This document shows, piece by piece, positions 16,562-25,641 of a DNA stretch of 64,000 nucleotides. Both the position numbers and the translations under genes were made by a program. Origin of the DNA: Actinomadura madurae. Its GTDB lineage: Bacteria > Actinomycetota > Actinomycetes > Streptosporangiales > Streptosporangiaceae. The notes below the pieces were generated by a model, which was not told where the DNA came from, made no database searches, and saw only the letters and a list, made by a program, of their open reading frames with translations. How positions within the stretch are numbered: the stretch's first letter is position 1; each line of letters begins with the position of its first letter. The stretch is from assembly GCF_900115095.1 (NCBI RefSeq), contig NZ_FOVH01000010.1, positions 1 to 64,000 of the forward strand, given 5' to 3'.

Positions 16562-16602
16562 GTACTCCCGGCGAAGTAGTCGCGCGGTCCGTACTCCCCG
16601 CG
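16562..16602 (+). repeat. Direct repeat in the kinase / MFS intergenic region
   Basis: GTACTCCCGGCG (16562-16573) and GTACTCCCCGCG (16591-16602) are 12-bp near-identical direct repeats, 29 bp apart start to start. They lie between the divergent sensor kinase and MFS genes. They could be binding sites for the response regulator, but no promoter hexamers are clear. Confidence 0.4.
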
Positions 16603-16659
16603 TGCCAGGCGGAGATGTCTTCCCGTGCAGGACGACCGCCGGCCGGTCCGGGGCCCACG

Positions 16660-18129
16660 ATGTCCGGCATGACGGTCAAGGAATCGGTGGCCCGGAGCGC
16701 GGCCACCCGGACGGCCCCCCGGCCGGGGCTCACCCTCGCCGCGGTGGCCGTCGTGCAGTTCATGGTGTCGCTGGACCTGTCGGTGGTGAACGTCGGCCTG
16801 CCCGAGATCGCCGCCGGGCTCGGCTTCGGCCCGGTGGGGCTGACCTGGGTGATCCACGCGTACGCGCTGACCTTCGGCGGGCTGCTCCTGCTGGGCGGCA
16901 AGGCCGCCGACCGGTACGGCCGCAAGCGGGTCCTGCTGCTCGGGCTGGGGCTGTTCGGCCTGGCGTCCTTCGCCGGAGGGTTCGCCCAGGAGCCCGGCCA
17001 CCTGGTGGCCGCCCGCGCCGCGCAGGGGATCGGGGCGGCCGCGCTGGCCCCGGCCGCGCTGGCGCTGCTGGCCGCGACGTTCCCCGGGGGCCGGGAACGC
17101 GTCCGGGCGTTCGGGGTCTGGAGCGCGACGAACGCCGCCGGCGGCGCCCTCGGCGTGCTGATCGGCGGCCTGCTCACCGAGTACGCCGGCTGGCGCTGGG
17201 TGATGTTCGTCAACGTCCCGATGGCCGCCGCCGCGCTGGCCCTGGCGTGGCGGGGCGTCGCCGCCGGACCGCCGGCCGCCCGCGGGGGCCGGCCGGACGT
17301 GCTCGGCGCCGTCCTGGCGACGGCGGGCATGACCCTGCTGGTGTTCGGCGTCGTCCGCACCGACCAGCACGGATGGACGTCGCCGGTCACGCTGGCGACC
17401 CTGGCGGCCGCCGCCGCGCTGCTGGCCGCGTTCGTCATCGTCGAGCGGACCACCACCCGCGATCCGCTGATCCGGCTCGGCCTGTTCGCCAACCGCTCGG
17501 TCACCGGCGCCAACACCTACATCCTCCTGGTGGGCGCGGCGATGGCCTCGTCGTTCTACTTCATGTCCCTCTACCTGCAGCGGGTCCTCGGGACGGGGCC
17601 GTCGCTGACCGGGATCGAGTTCGTGCCGTTCGCGCTCGGCGTCGTCGCCGGATCGGTGCTGGCCGTCCGGCTCGGCTACCGGTTCCCGCCGCGGATCCTG
17701 CTGGTCATCGGCGGGCTGCTGACGGCGGCCGGGTTCGCCTGGTTCGGCATGATCGACGCCGACGGCGGCTACCTCACCGACGTCCTCGGCCCGTCGATGC
17801 TCGCGAGCGTCGGCTTCGGGCTCTGCCTGGCCCCGGTCGTCTCCACCGGCACCACGGGCGTCGCCGCCCACGAGACCGGCACCGCCTCCGCGCTGCTCAA
17901 CAGCTCGCGGCAGATCGGGGCCTCGCTCGGGCTCGCCGCCCTCGGCACCGCCGCCCAGCACCGCACCGGCCGGGCCGGCACGCCCGAGGCGCTCAACGAC
18001 GGCTACGCGCTCGGCATGATCCTCGGCGCCGGGCTCCTGGTCGGCGCCGTCGTCATCGCCTTCACCGTCCTGCGGCGGACGGGCCCGGCGCCGGAGCCCG
18101 AGCACCTCGCGACGGAGGTTCAGGCATGA
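16660..18129 (+). CDS. MFS transporter, DHA2 (EmrB/QacA-like) drug efflux family
   Basis: About 489 residues with 14 predicted membrane segments. Family signatures include FMVSLDLSVVNVGLPEIA in helix 1, LTWVIHAYALTFGGLLLLGG followed by KAADRYGRKR, and the motif C-like stretch ALGVLIGGLL. DHA2 proteins export hydrophobic or cationic compounds using the proton gradient. ATG 16660 is preferred; the upstream ATG 16615 has its GGAG directly adjacent. The stop overlaps the following cupin gene as ATGA. The set of efflux pump, cupin and ABC pair, divergent from a two-component system, suggests export or handling of one metabolite. Substrate unknown. Confidence 0.88.
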   Translation: MSGMTVKESVARSAATRTAPRPGLTLAAVAVVQFMVSLDLSVVNVGLPEIAAGLGFGPVGLTWVIHAYALTFGGLLLLGGKAADRYGRKRVLLLGLGLFGLASFAGGFAQEPGHLVAARAAQGIGAAALAPAALALLAATFPGGRERVRAFGVWSATNAAGGALGVLIGGLLTEYAGWRWVMFVNVPMAAAALALAWRGVAAGPPAARGGRPDVLGAVLATAGMTLLVFGVVRTDQHGWTSPVTLATLAAAAALLAAFVIVERTTTRDPLIRLGLFANRSVTGANTYILLVGAAMASSFYFMSLYLQRVLGTGPSLTGIEFVPFALGVVAGSVLAVRLGYRFPPRILLVIGGLLTAAGFAWFGMIDADGGYLTDVLGPSMLASVGFGLCLAPVVSTGTTGVAAHETGTASALLNSSRQIGASLGLAALGTAAQHRTGRAGTPEALNDGYALGMILGAGLLVGAVVIAFTVLRRTGPAPEPEHLATEVQA

Positions 18130-18506
18130 CCGTCACCCCGATCGACCTGTTCGCGTCCCTGCTCCGCCTCCGCCAGGACGGCGGGATCCACGCCGGGCCG
18201 CGGGCGTCCGACCCCGAACCGGACGGCTGGCAGCTGACGGCCGTGCACGCCAAGACCGGCGCCGACGTCCACGCCGACCACTGGGAACTGCACCCCGAAG
18301 CCGAGGAGGTCGTGTCCTGCCTCATCGGGAAGGTGCGCCTCTACCTGCGGGAGGAGGCGCCGGGGCGGCGGGACGAGGAGATCAGGCTGCCGGCCGGGAC
18401 CGCCGCGATCGTCCCGCGCGGGCGGTGGCACCGCATCGCGCTGGACGTCCCCAGCACCGTCCTCACCGTCACCCTCCCGCGCGGCAGCCGGATGGAGAAG
18501 CGATGA
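18126..18506 (+). CDS. Small cupin-domain protein
   Basis: The 126-residue protein is a single cupin barrel. The HADHWELHPEAEEVVSCLIG region supplies the His/Glu set of cupin motif 1, and AAIVPRGRWHRIAL supplies motif 2 with its His. Its start overlaps the MFS stop and its stop overlaps the first ABC gene, both as ATGA. It should therefore be co-translated with the transporters. Small cupins may bind a metal or small ligand, or act as isomerases or regulators. Here it may bind or modify the transported compound, which is an inference from position only. Confidence 0.75.
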   Translation: MTVTPIDLFASLLRLRQDGGIHAGPRASDPEPDGWQLTAVHAKTGADVHADHWELHPEAEEVVSCLIGKVRLYLREEAPGRRDEEIRLPAGTAAIVPRGRWHRIALDVPSTVLTVTLPRGSRMEKR

Positions 18507-20299
18507 CCGCCGCACCGCAGGCAGATCCCGGCCGCGCGGCCGGACCGAGCATGGCGGGGCTGGTGCGCCCCTTCGCACCGGCGTTCGCCGCCGTCGTGAT
18601 CCTGCAGGTGATCGGGGCCGTCGCGGGCCTGGCGCCGCTGCTCGCGGTCGTCGAGCTGGGGCGCGCCCTCCTGGCGCCCGGCCCGGTCGACCACGGCCAC
18701 GTCCGGCTCGTCGTGGCCGCGGGCGCGGCCGGCCTGCTCGTCCGGCTGCTGTTCACGGCCGCGTCGTCCGGGATCGGGCACCTGCTCGACGGCCGGGTGC
18801 AGCTGGCGTTCCGCCGCCTGCTGGCCGCGCGGCTCGGGCAGGCCCCGATCGGCTGGTTCTCCCGGCGCCGGACCGGCGAGCTGGCGAAGGTCGTCGGGGA
18901 GGACGTGGCCGCCGTGCACCCGTTCATCGCCCACACCCCCGGCGAGCTCATCTCCGCCTTCGCGGTGCCGCTGGTGGCGCTGGCCTACCTGTTCACCGTC
19001 GACTGGCGGCTCACGCTGATCACCTTGATCCCGGTGGCGCTGGCCGTGGCGCTGGTCCCGCTCATGATGACGCCGTCCCGGCTGCGCGAGCAGCGGGAGT
19101 TCGACGCGGCCATGGCCGGGATCGCGAACTCCGTCGTCGAGTTCGTGCAGGGCATCGCGGTGGTCAAGGCGTTCGGCGGAGGCCGGCGCGCCCACGACAG
19201 GTTCCTCGCCGCCGTGGACGGTTTCGTCGACAGCTTCTTCCGGATGGTCCGCGCCCTCGCGGGGATCGCCGCCGGGATGCAGGTGGCGCTGTCGCCGCCG
19301 TTCGTGCTGCTGGTCGTGCTGATCGGCGGGACGGCCCGGATCACGAGCGGCGCCATGGCTCCGGCCGACCTGCTGCCCTTCCTGCTGCTGGGGCTCGGGC
19401 TCACCGCCCCGGTGGAGGCGCTCGGCCACGGCTTCGACGACATGCAGACGGCCCGGCGCGCGGTCGGCCGGATCCGGGACGTCCTCGCGGTGGACCCGCT
19501 CCCGGAGCCCGCCCATCCGGCCGTGCCGCGAGGCCACCGGGTGGAGCTGCGCGACGTCCGGTTCGGGTACGACGCCGATCACGAGGTGCTGCGCGGGATC
19601 GACCTGGTGCTGGAGCCGGGGACGGTCACCGCGCTCGTGGGCCCGTCGGGCGGCGGGAAGTCCACGCTAATCCAGCTGCTGCCGCGGTTCTTCGACCCGA
19701 CCTGCGGCTCGGTCGTCCTCGGCGGTGCCGACCTGCGCGAGATCGCCGGCCGGGACCTCTACCGGACGGTCTCCTTCGTCTTCCAGGACGTCCGCCTGCT
19801 GCGCGCGACGGTCGCCGACAACATCGCGCTGGCGGTGCCGCACGCCGGCCTCGACGCCGTCGTCCGCGCCGCCCGGCTGGCCGGCGTCCACGACCGGATC
19901 CTCGAACTGCCGCGCGGGTACGACACCGTGATCGGCGAAGAGGCCGGGCTGTCGGGCGGCGAGGCGCAGCGGATCTCGATCGCCCGCGCGCTGCTCGCCG
20001 ACACGCCCGTCCTGGTGCTCGACGAGGCGACCGCCTTCGCCGACCCGCAGACGGAACGGGCGCTGCGCCGGGCGCTGGCGTCGCTGGGGGACGACCGCAC
20101 GATCCTGGTCATCGCCCATCGCCCGGAGACGGTCGCCGGCGCCGACACCGTCGTGCTGCTGGAGGACGGGGTGATCGTCGAGCGCGGCGCCCCCGCCGAG
20201 CTGCTGGCGCGGGACGGAAGGTTCGCGGCGTTCTGGCGAGACCGCCGGTCCGCGGTCGCCGATGACGACGGCATCCTGCGAGGAGACGAGCTCCGATGA
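18503..20299 (+). CDS. Half-size ABC exporter-fold transporter (IrtA/YbtP-like)
   Basis: This 598-residue protein has an N-terminal six-helix type I exporter domain (residues about 20-320) and a C-terminal nucleotide-binding domain. Walker A is GPSGGGKSTL (about 384), the signature is LSGGEAQRIS (about 489) and Walker B is VLVLDEATAFADP. The ATAFAD form instead of ATSALD is what I associate with the siderophore-handling IrtA/IrtB and YbtP/YbtQ group. Its stop overlaps the next half-transporter as ATGA, so the two probably form a heterodimer. Members of that group import ferric siderophores despite the exporter fold. No siderophore synthesis gene is visible here. Confidence 0.82.
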   Translation: MTAAPQADPGRAAGPSMAGLVRPFAPAFAAVVILQVIGAVAGLAPLLAVVELGRALLAPGPVDHGHVRLVVAAGAAGLLVRLLFTAASSGIGHLLDGRVQLAFRRLLAARLGQAPIGWFSRRRTGELAKVVGEDVAAVHPFIAHTPGELISAFAVPLVALAYLFTVDWRLTLITLIPVALAVALVPLMMTPSRLREQREFDAAMAGIANSVVEFVQGIAVVKAFGGGRRAHDRFLAAVDGFVDSFFRMVRALAGIAAGMQVALSPPFVLLVVLIGGTARITSGAMAPADLLPFLLLGLGLTAPVEALGHGFDDMQTARRAVGRIRDVLAVDPLPEPAHPAVPRGHRVELRDVRFGYDADHEVLRGIDLVLEPGTVTALVGPSGGGKSTLIQLLPRFFDPTCGSVVLGGADLREIAGRDLYRTVSFVFQDVRLLRATVADNIALAVPHAGLDAVVRAARLAGVHDRILELPRGYDTVIGEEAGLSGGEAQRISIARALLADTPVLVLDEATAFADPQTERALRRALASLGDDRTILVIAHRPETVAGADTVVLLEDGVIVERGAPAELLARDGRFAAFWRDRRSAVADDDGILRGDELR

Positions 20300-22026
20300 T
20301 CCGACTGCTGCTTCGCGTCCTCGGCCCGGAATACGCCCGGCCCGTGCGTCGCGCCCTGGCCCTGATGACGGCGACCGCGGTGCTGGAGGGGCTGTCCTAC
20401 GCGCTGCTGATCCCCGTGCTGCGGGCGCTGTTCGGGAGCACGCCCGCGGACGCGCGGCCCTGGCTGGTCGCGTTCGGGGCGGCGGTCGCTGTCTACGCGG
20501 TGCTGCGCTATGTCAGCGACCTGTCGGGGTTCCGCGCCGCGACCACGCTGCTGCGCGGCACGTATCGCCGCCTCGGCGACCATCTGGCCCGGCTCCCGAT
20601 CGGCTGGCACCACCCGGGACGCGTCGGGGAGGTGTCGGTCCTGGCCAGCCGCGGTGTGCTGCAGGCGATGAGCGTGATCGCGCACCTGATGGCCCCGCTC
20701 GTCTCCGCCGCCGTGACCCCGCTGACGATCGTCGTGGTGATGCTCGCCTTCAACTGGCGGATGGGACTGGCGGCGCTGCTCGGCGTTCCGGTCGTGGCGG
20801 CGATCCAGGTCCGGGCGGGACGGTCGATGGCCGCCGCCGACGCGGAGCGCGCCGAACACGACCGGGAGGCCACCGGACGGGTCATCGAGTATCTCCAGGC
20901 CCAGCCCGTCCTGCGCGCCGGCGGCCGGGCCGCCGAACGCTTCGAGCTGCTCGACGGCTCGCTGCGCGACGTCCAGCGCGCGTCCCGCCGGCTCACGCTG
21001 TCGGCGCTGCCGGGGGCCCTGGGCCTGACGCTGACGGTGCAGGCGGTGTTCACCGTGCTGCTCGTCCTCGGCGCCTACCTCGCGCTCGGCGGGGACGTCG
21101 GCGCGGCGGAGGTCCTGGCGATCCTCGTGCTCGCCGCCCGCTGCGCGGATCCGCTGCTGTCGCTGGCCGAGATCGGGGGCCGGCTGCGCGGCGCGCGGTC
21201 CGAGCTGGTCAGGCTGGACGCGGTGCTGCGCGCCGAGCCGCTGCCGGAATCCTCCGAGCCGATCGTGCCGGCGCACCACGACCTGGAGTTCGAGTCCGTC
21301 GTCTTCCGCCATGGCGACCGCACGGTTCTCGACGACGTGTCGCTGTCCGTCCCGGCGGGGCAGCGGCTCGCCATCGTGGGGCCGTCGGGTGCGGGCAAGA
21401 GCACCCTGCTCCAACTCCTGGCGCGGTTCTACGACGTGGACGGCGGCGCGGTGCGCGTCGGCGGTGCCGACGTCCGCGACATCACCACGGAGGAGCTGAT
21501 GTCGCGGATCGCCATCGTCTTCCAGGACGTCTACCTCTTCGACGGCACGATCGAGGAGAACGTGCGGCTCGGACGTCCGGACGCCACCGAGGCCGAGGTG
21601 CGGGCGGCGGCGTCCGCGGCGCGGCTGGACGAGGTGGTCGAGCGGCTGCCCGGCGGATGGGCGGCGGACGTCGGCGAGGGCGGGGCCCTGCTGTCGGGCG
21701 GCGAGCGCCAGCGCGTCTCGATCGCGCGGGCGCTGCTGAAGGACGCGCCCATCGTCCTGCTGGACGAAGTGACCTCCGCGCTGGACCCGGTCAACGAGGC
21801 GGCCGTCCACGAGGGAATCGAGCAGCTCATGGCCGGCCGGACCGTCGTGATGGTGGCGCACCGGCTCCGCACCGTCCGGCGCGCCGACCGCATCGCCTTC
21901 CTGGACGGCGGCCGGATCGCCGAGGAGGGCGACCACGATGACCTGCTGCGCCGCGGCGGCCGCTACGCCGGCTTCTGGAACGTCGCCCTGTCACCGGCAA
22001 CCGGGGCACCCGTGGCGCGCGACTGA
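20296..22026 (+). CDS. Half-size ABC exporter-fold transporter (IrtB/YbtQ-like partner)
   Basis: The 576-residue partner has the same architecture: six membrane helices in residues about 15-290, then an NBD. Walker A is GPSGAGKSTL, the signature is LSGGERQRVS, Walker B is IVLLDEVTSALDP and the H-loop is MVAHRLRT. All catalytic residues look intact, so both halves could hydrolyse ATP. It is the last gene of the MFS-cupin-ABC-ABC operon and ends 5 nt from the convergent galT stop. The heterodimer may move a siderophore or peptide-like metabolite. This is inferred from the partner's sequence and the operon. Confidence 0.82.
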   Translation: MIRLLLRVLGPEYARPVRRALALMTATAVLEGLSYALLIPVLRALFGSTPADARPWLVAFGAAVAVYAVLRYVSDLSGFRAATTLLRGTYRRLGDHLARLPIGWHHPGRVGEVSVLASRGVLQAMSVIAHLMAPLVSAAVTPLTIVVVMLAFNWRMGLAALLGVPVVAAIQVRAGRSMAAADAERAEHDREATGRVIEYLQAQPVLRAGGRAAERFELLDGSLRDVQRASRRLTLSALPGALGLTLTVQAVFTVLLVLGAYLALGGDVGAAEVLAILVLAARCADPLLSLAEIGGRLRGARSELVRLDAVLRAEPLPESSEPIVPAHHDLEFESVVFRHGDRTVLDDVSLSVPAGQRLAIVGPSGAGKSTLLQLLARFYDVDGGAVRVGGADVRDITTEELMSRIAIVFQDVYLFDGTIEENVRLGRPDATEAEVRAAASAARLDEVVERLPGGWAADVGEGGALLSGGERQRVSIARALLKDAPIVLLDEVTSALDPVNEAAVHEGIEQLMAGRTVVMVAHRLRTVRRADRIAFLDGGRIAEEGDHDDLLRRGGRYAGFWNVALSPATGAPVARD

Positions 22027-22031
22027 CCGGC

Positions 22032-23159
22032 TCAGACCTCGCGCAGGCGGCGGGCCACCTGCTCGGGGAGGGTGTCGGTGACGAAGGCGCCCATGCCCGA
22101 CTCGGAGCCGGCGAGGTACTTCAGCTTGTCCGCGGAGCGCCGGATCGAGAAGAGCTGAAGATGCAGGTAGGCGAGGTCGTCGGGGTCGTCCACCGGCGCC
22201 TGGTGCCACGCCGAGATGTAGGGGAGGGGTTTGCCGTACAGCCGGTCGAGGCGCGTGAGCAGATCCAGATAGATCGTCGCCAGCGCGTCGCGTTCCGCGT
22301 CGTCCAGGTCGGGGATGGTCTTCACCCTGCGGCGGGGGTAGAGGTGGACCTCCAGCGGCCAGCGCGCCGCCGCCGGGACGAACGCCGCCCAGTGCTCGTT
22401 CTCGGCGACGACGCGGACGCCGGACCGGCGTTCGGCGTCGAGGACGTCGGTGTGCAGGTCGCCGCCGGTCCGCCGCCGATGGCGCGCCGCCGCCTGGAAC
22501 ATGCGCGCCGTGCGCGGGGTCGTGAACGGGTAGGCGTAGATCTGCCCGTGCGGATGGGACAGGGTCACGCCGATCTCCTCGCCGCGGCTCTCGAAGCAGA
22601 ACACCTGCTCGACGCCCTTGACGCGGGACAGCGCCAGCGTGCGGTCCGCCCACACGTCGACCACCAGCCGCGCGTGGCTTGGCGAGAGGTCGGCGAACCT
22701 GCGGGAGTGGTCGCTGGAGAAGCAGATCACCTCGCAGCGGCCGATGGCCGGGCGGACGTCAACCAGCGGATGGTCGCCCGCCGCGCCGTCCAGGGCCGTG
22801 CTGTCCAGGGCCGTGCCGTCGAGGACCTTGCCGTCCAGGACCGCGCCGGTCGACAGGCTCGGGAAGCGGTTCTCGAAGACCACGACGTCGTAGTCGTCCG
22901 CGGCGATCTCCGTGCGGCGCCCGTCCGCGGAAGGGCACAGCGGGCACTCGTCGGCCGGGGGGAGGAAGGTGCGGTCCTGCCGGTGCGACGCCATCATGAC
23001 CCACTCTTCGAGCAGCGGGTCCCAGCGCATCTGCGCGGTCGTGCTCACCGGCGGCAGCGTCCGCGTGTCGGTCCACCTCCGCCGCGCGCCGGCGCCGAGG
23101 TCGAAGTAGATCAGCTCCCGCCCGTCGGCGAGCGTCGTGGCGGTCTTGTGCGGCGTCAT
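22032..23159 (-). CDS. galT: Galactose-1-phosphate uridylyltransferase
   Basis: A 375-residue GalT of the HIT superfamily, exchanging UMP between UDP-glucose and galactose-1-phosphate in the Leloir pathway. The catalytic HPHGQIYAYPF, the preceding FESRGEEIGVTLS, a CPLC zinc-type pair near residue 73 and EVHLYPRRRVK are all present. Residues about 106-125 contain a short Leu-Asp repeat insert absent from the GalT proteins I recall. The start overlaps the stop of the formylglycine-generating enzyme gene, making this the last gene of the sulfatase operon. This ties that operon to galactose-containing substrates. No galK or galE is visible nearby. Confidence 0.9.
   Translation of the reverse strand: MTPHKTATTLADGRELIYFDLGAGARRRWTDTRTLPPVSTTAQMRWDPLLEEWVMMASHRQDRTFLPPADECPLCPSADGRRTEIAADDYDVVVFENRFPSLSTGAVLDGKVLDGTALDSTALDGAAGDHPLVDVRPAIGRCEVICFSSDHSRRFADLSPSHARLVVDVWADRTLALSRVKGVEQVFCFESRGEEIGVTLSHPHGQIYAYPFTTPRTARMFQAAARHRRRTGGDLHTDVLDAERRSGVRVVAENEHWAAFVPAAARWPLEVHLYPRRRVKTIPDLDDAERDALATIYLDLLTRLDRLYGKPLPYISAWHQAPVDDPDDLAYLHLQLFSIRRSADKLKYLAGSESGMGAFVTDTLPEQVARRLREV
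22785..22844 (-). repeat. Four imperfect 15-bp tandem repeats inside galT
   Basis: Units GCCGTCCAGGGCCGT, GCTGTCCAGGGCCGT, GCCGTCGAGGACCTT and GCCGTCCAGGACCGC run head to tail. They add a five-residue Leu-Asp-containing repeat to a surface segment of GalT. The 15-bp length keeps the frame. Confidence 0.85.
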
Positions 23160-24139
23160 GCTTTCTCGTCACGGGTGGCGGCGACCGTGCGGAACCCGGC
23201 GTTCCCCATGGACGAGTCCGGTGTGTTCGAGGAGCGGGCGGCGTTGCGGTACCGGTTGCAGTAGGAGTCGTGGCAGAGATAGGAGCCGCCGCGCAGCACC
23301 CTCGTCGTGCCACGGCCGGGTCCCTGCGGGTCCTCGGTGGGCGAGGTCCGGTAGTAGGTGGGGTCGAACCAGTCAGAGCACCATTCCCAGACGTTGCCGA
23401 CCGTCTGCCAGAGCCCGTAGCCGTTGGGCTCGAAGGAGCGCACCGGCGCGGTGGTCGTCCAGCCGTCCTCGGCGCTGTTGTGCACCGGGAACTCGCCCTG
23501 CCAGATGTTGGTGCGCCACACGCCGTCCGGCATCAGCTCGTCCCCCCAGGGGAACCGGGTGCCGGTGAGGCCGCCCCGGGAGGCGCACTCCCACTCGGCC
23601 TCGGTGGGCAGCCGGCGCCCGCTCCATGTGCAGTAGGCGACCGCGTCGTCCCAGCTCACGTGGACGACCGGGTGATCGTCCAGCCCGTCGAGGTCGCTGA
23701 ACCGCCCGCCTGGACAACGCCAGGACGCGCCGCGGACGCCGAGCCACCAGGGCGTGCCGGCGGCCCGTCCCATCACGTCCTCGGCGGGAGCCGCGAGCGC
23801 CAGGTGGAACACGGCGGAGAAGCCGTGGGACTCCGCGTCGGTGACGTAGCCGGTGGCGTCGACGAACTCCGCGTAGGCGCTGTTGGTCACCGCTGTGGCG
23901 TCGATGGTGAACGGCTCGACGCGCACCTCGTGCACCGGGACCTCACCGTCCGCCGGATCACCGTCACCGTGGTGGTCGCCCATGAGGAACCGGCCGCCCG
24001 GTACGGAGCACTGCTCGGCGGGCGGGGGCACGGGATCCGGCCCCGGAGCGATCGGCCGGTCCCCGCGAGGCCCGTCGTGCAGGAGGGTGGGGGCGCAGCA
24101 CGGCGTCTCCTGGCGGGGTCGGCCGGCCGCGCCGGTCAT
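23156..24139 (-). CDS. Formylglycine-generating enzyme (sulfatase-activating)
   Basis: The 327-residue protein is an FGE/SUMF1-type oxidase, which converts the active-site Cys of sulfatases to formylglycine using copper and oxygen. The family start PGGRFLMGD, LPTEAEWECASRGG, NVWEWCSDWF and the C-terminal SYLCHDSYCNRYRNAARSS stretch with both catalytic cysteines (near residues 290-295) are present. GNAGFR ends the domain. Overlaps on both sides (ATGA with the sulfatase, ATGA with galT) show tight coupling. The neighbouring sulfatase has the matching CTPAR substrate motif. There is no signal peptide, so modification should take place in the cytosol. Confidence 0.93.
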   Translation of the reverse strand: MTGAAGRPRQETPCCAPTLLHDGPRGDRPIAPGPDPVPPPAEQCSVPGGRFLMGDHHGDGDPADGEVPVHEVRVEPFTIDATAVTNSAYAEFVDATGYVTDAESHGFSAVFHLALAAPAEDVMGRAAGTPWWLGVRGASWRCPGGRFSDLDGLDDHPVVHVSWDDAVAYCTWSGRRLPTEAEWECASRGGLTGTRFPWGDELMPDGVWRTNIWQGEFPVHNSAEDGWTTTAPVRSFEPNGYGLWQTVGNVWEWCSDWFDPTYYRTSPTEDPQGPGRGTTRVLRGGSYLCHDSYCNRYRNAARSSNTPDSSMGNAGFRTVAATRDEKA

Positions 24140-25641
24140 CGCTCGGCCTTCTGGTAGGTGGCCTCGTCCAGGCCGCTCAGCGTGGGGTCGTACGCGACCT
24201 CGCCGACGTCGTACATGGACGTCATCCAGTGGTAGAAGTTGTCGCCTCGCTCGCGGAGCACCGTGTAGAGGCGGCGCATCATGGCCGCGCGGACGCCCCG
24301 CATCTCCGGCTGCTCGTAGCGGTTCAACAGCTCGTCCGGGTCCGTCTCCAGGTCGTAGAGCTCGTTGACCGAGTCGGGGTTCACCACCAGCTTGTACCGG
24401 TCCGTGCGGAGCATCCGCTGCGGATAGGGGAAGTGGTGCCCGTGGAACTCGCACACGATGTCGTCGTCCCATTCGGCCTCCTCACCGCCGAGCAAGGGCA
24501 GCAGGCTGCGCGAGTCGACGGCCGTCTTGGGGTCGAGGCCCGCGAGGTCGAGGATCGTCGCGGTGCAGTCGAGCAGGCTCACGAACTCGTCACGGACCAC
24601 GCCGCCGGGCCGGCCCGGCACCCGCAGCAGGCCCGGCGTGCGGTAGATGTCCTCGTACATCGCCGGCCCCTTGTCGTGCAGCCGGTGCGCGCCGGTGAAC
24701 TCGCCGTGGTCGCAGGTGAAGAACACGGCGGTGTCGTCGGCGAGGCCGAGCCGCCGCATGGCGTCCATGACGCGGCCGATCTGCCGGTCGATGAGCGCGA
24801 CGTATCCCCAGTAGACGGCGATCAGCTTGCGCGTGGTCTCGATCGGCATGGTGTCGAACGTCCAGTGGGCGCTGTAGTTCCTCTGGACCGGGGGCTTGCC
24901 CTGGAAGGTCTCCGCGACCGAGCGCGGCAGATCGATGCCGGACGGGTCGACGAGGTCGAAGTACTCGTCCGGCAGGATGTACGGCAGGTGGGGTCCGAAG
25001 AAGTGCAGGGCCAGGAAGAACGGCTTCTCCTGGTTCCGCACGTCGGCGGCGTACCGTTCGAGCGTCTCGATCGCCCGGGTGGCGAGGTAGTGCTCGAACG
25101 TCGCCTCCACGGGCTGGTGCAGCCGGGCGGCGAGCAGGTTCCCGGGGCCGCCGTTGGGCAGCGTGCCGCGGATCCGGTCGGAGATCTCGTACGGGGGCAG
25201 GTCGTGCTCGGCGAGGTAGGCCAGGTAGTCGGGATGGTCGACGGGGTTGTGCCAGCCGGGCAGGTCGGGCCCGTCGAAGCCGAAGTCGCGGGCGGTCTTC
25301 TCCGTGCCGACGTGCCACTTGCCGATCAGGCCGCAGTTATAGCCCTTCTCCCGCAGCGCCTCCGAGAAGGTGAACTGCCCGTCGGCGAGGTCCTCGATGT
25401 AGCCGACGTTGCGCTCGTGGTTGGCGAGCAGCTTGTGCCGGAACGGCGCCTGCCCGGTGAGCAGGCTGGCCCGCGCCGGGGTGCAGATCGCGGTCGGCGT
25501 GTACCACCGGTCGAAGCGGGTGCCGCTCCTCGCCAGCTCGTCCAGGACGGGTGTCGCGGCCCCCGGGTTGCCGTACGCGCCGAGGGTGTCCGCCCGGTGC
25601 TGGTCCGTCATGAGGAAGAGGATGTTCGCCGGGTTCGTCAC
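24136..25641 (-). CDS. Cys-type arylsulfatase-family sulfatase
   Basis: The 501-residue protein has the sulfatase N-terminus NILFLMTDQHRADTLGAYG with metal-binding Asp. The formylglycine motif ICTPARASLLTG has its Cys near residue 51. ACD-type metal ligands appear in FFTCDHGEF. Formylglycine would be installed by the adjacent FGE. It lacks a signal peptide, so it should act on an imported sulfate ester in the cytosol. Start GTG 25641 overlaps the stop of the solute-binding protein gene as GTGA. Context (importer upstream, FGE and GalT downstream, glycosidases divergent) favours a sulfated sugar, but choline sulfate or aryl sulfates are not excluded. Confidence 0.9.
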   Translation of the reverse strand: MTNPANILFLMTDQHRADTLGAYGNPGAATPVLDELARSGTRFDRWYTPTAICTPARASLLTGQAPFRHKLLANHERNVGYIEDLADGQFTFSEALREKGYNCGLIGKWHVGTEKTARDFGFDGPDLPGWHNPVDHPDYLAYLAEHDLPPYEISDRIRGTLPNGGPGNLLAARLHQPVEATFEHYLATRAIETLERYAADVRNQEKPFFLALHFFGPHLPYILPDEYFDLVDPSGIDLPRSVAETFQGKPPVQRNYSAHWTFDTMPIETTRKLIAVYWGYVALIDRQIGRVMDAMRRLGLADDTAVFFTCDHGEFTGAHRLHDKGPAMYEDIYRTPGLLRVPGRPGGVVRDEFVSLLDCTATILDLAGLDPKTAVDSRSLLPLLGGEEAEWDDDIVCEFHGHHFPYPQRMLRTDRYKLVVNPDSVNELYDLETDPDELLNRYEQPEMRGVRAAMMRRLYTVLRERGDNFYHWMTSMYDVGEVAYDPTLSGLDEATYQKAER

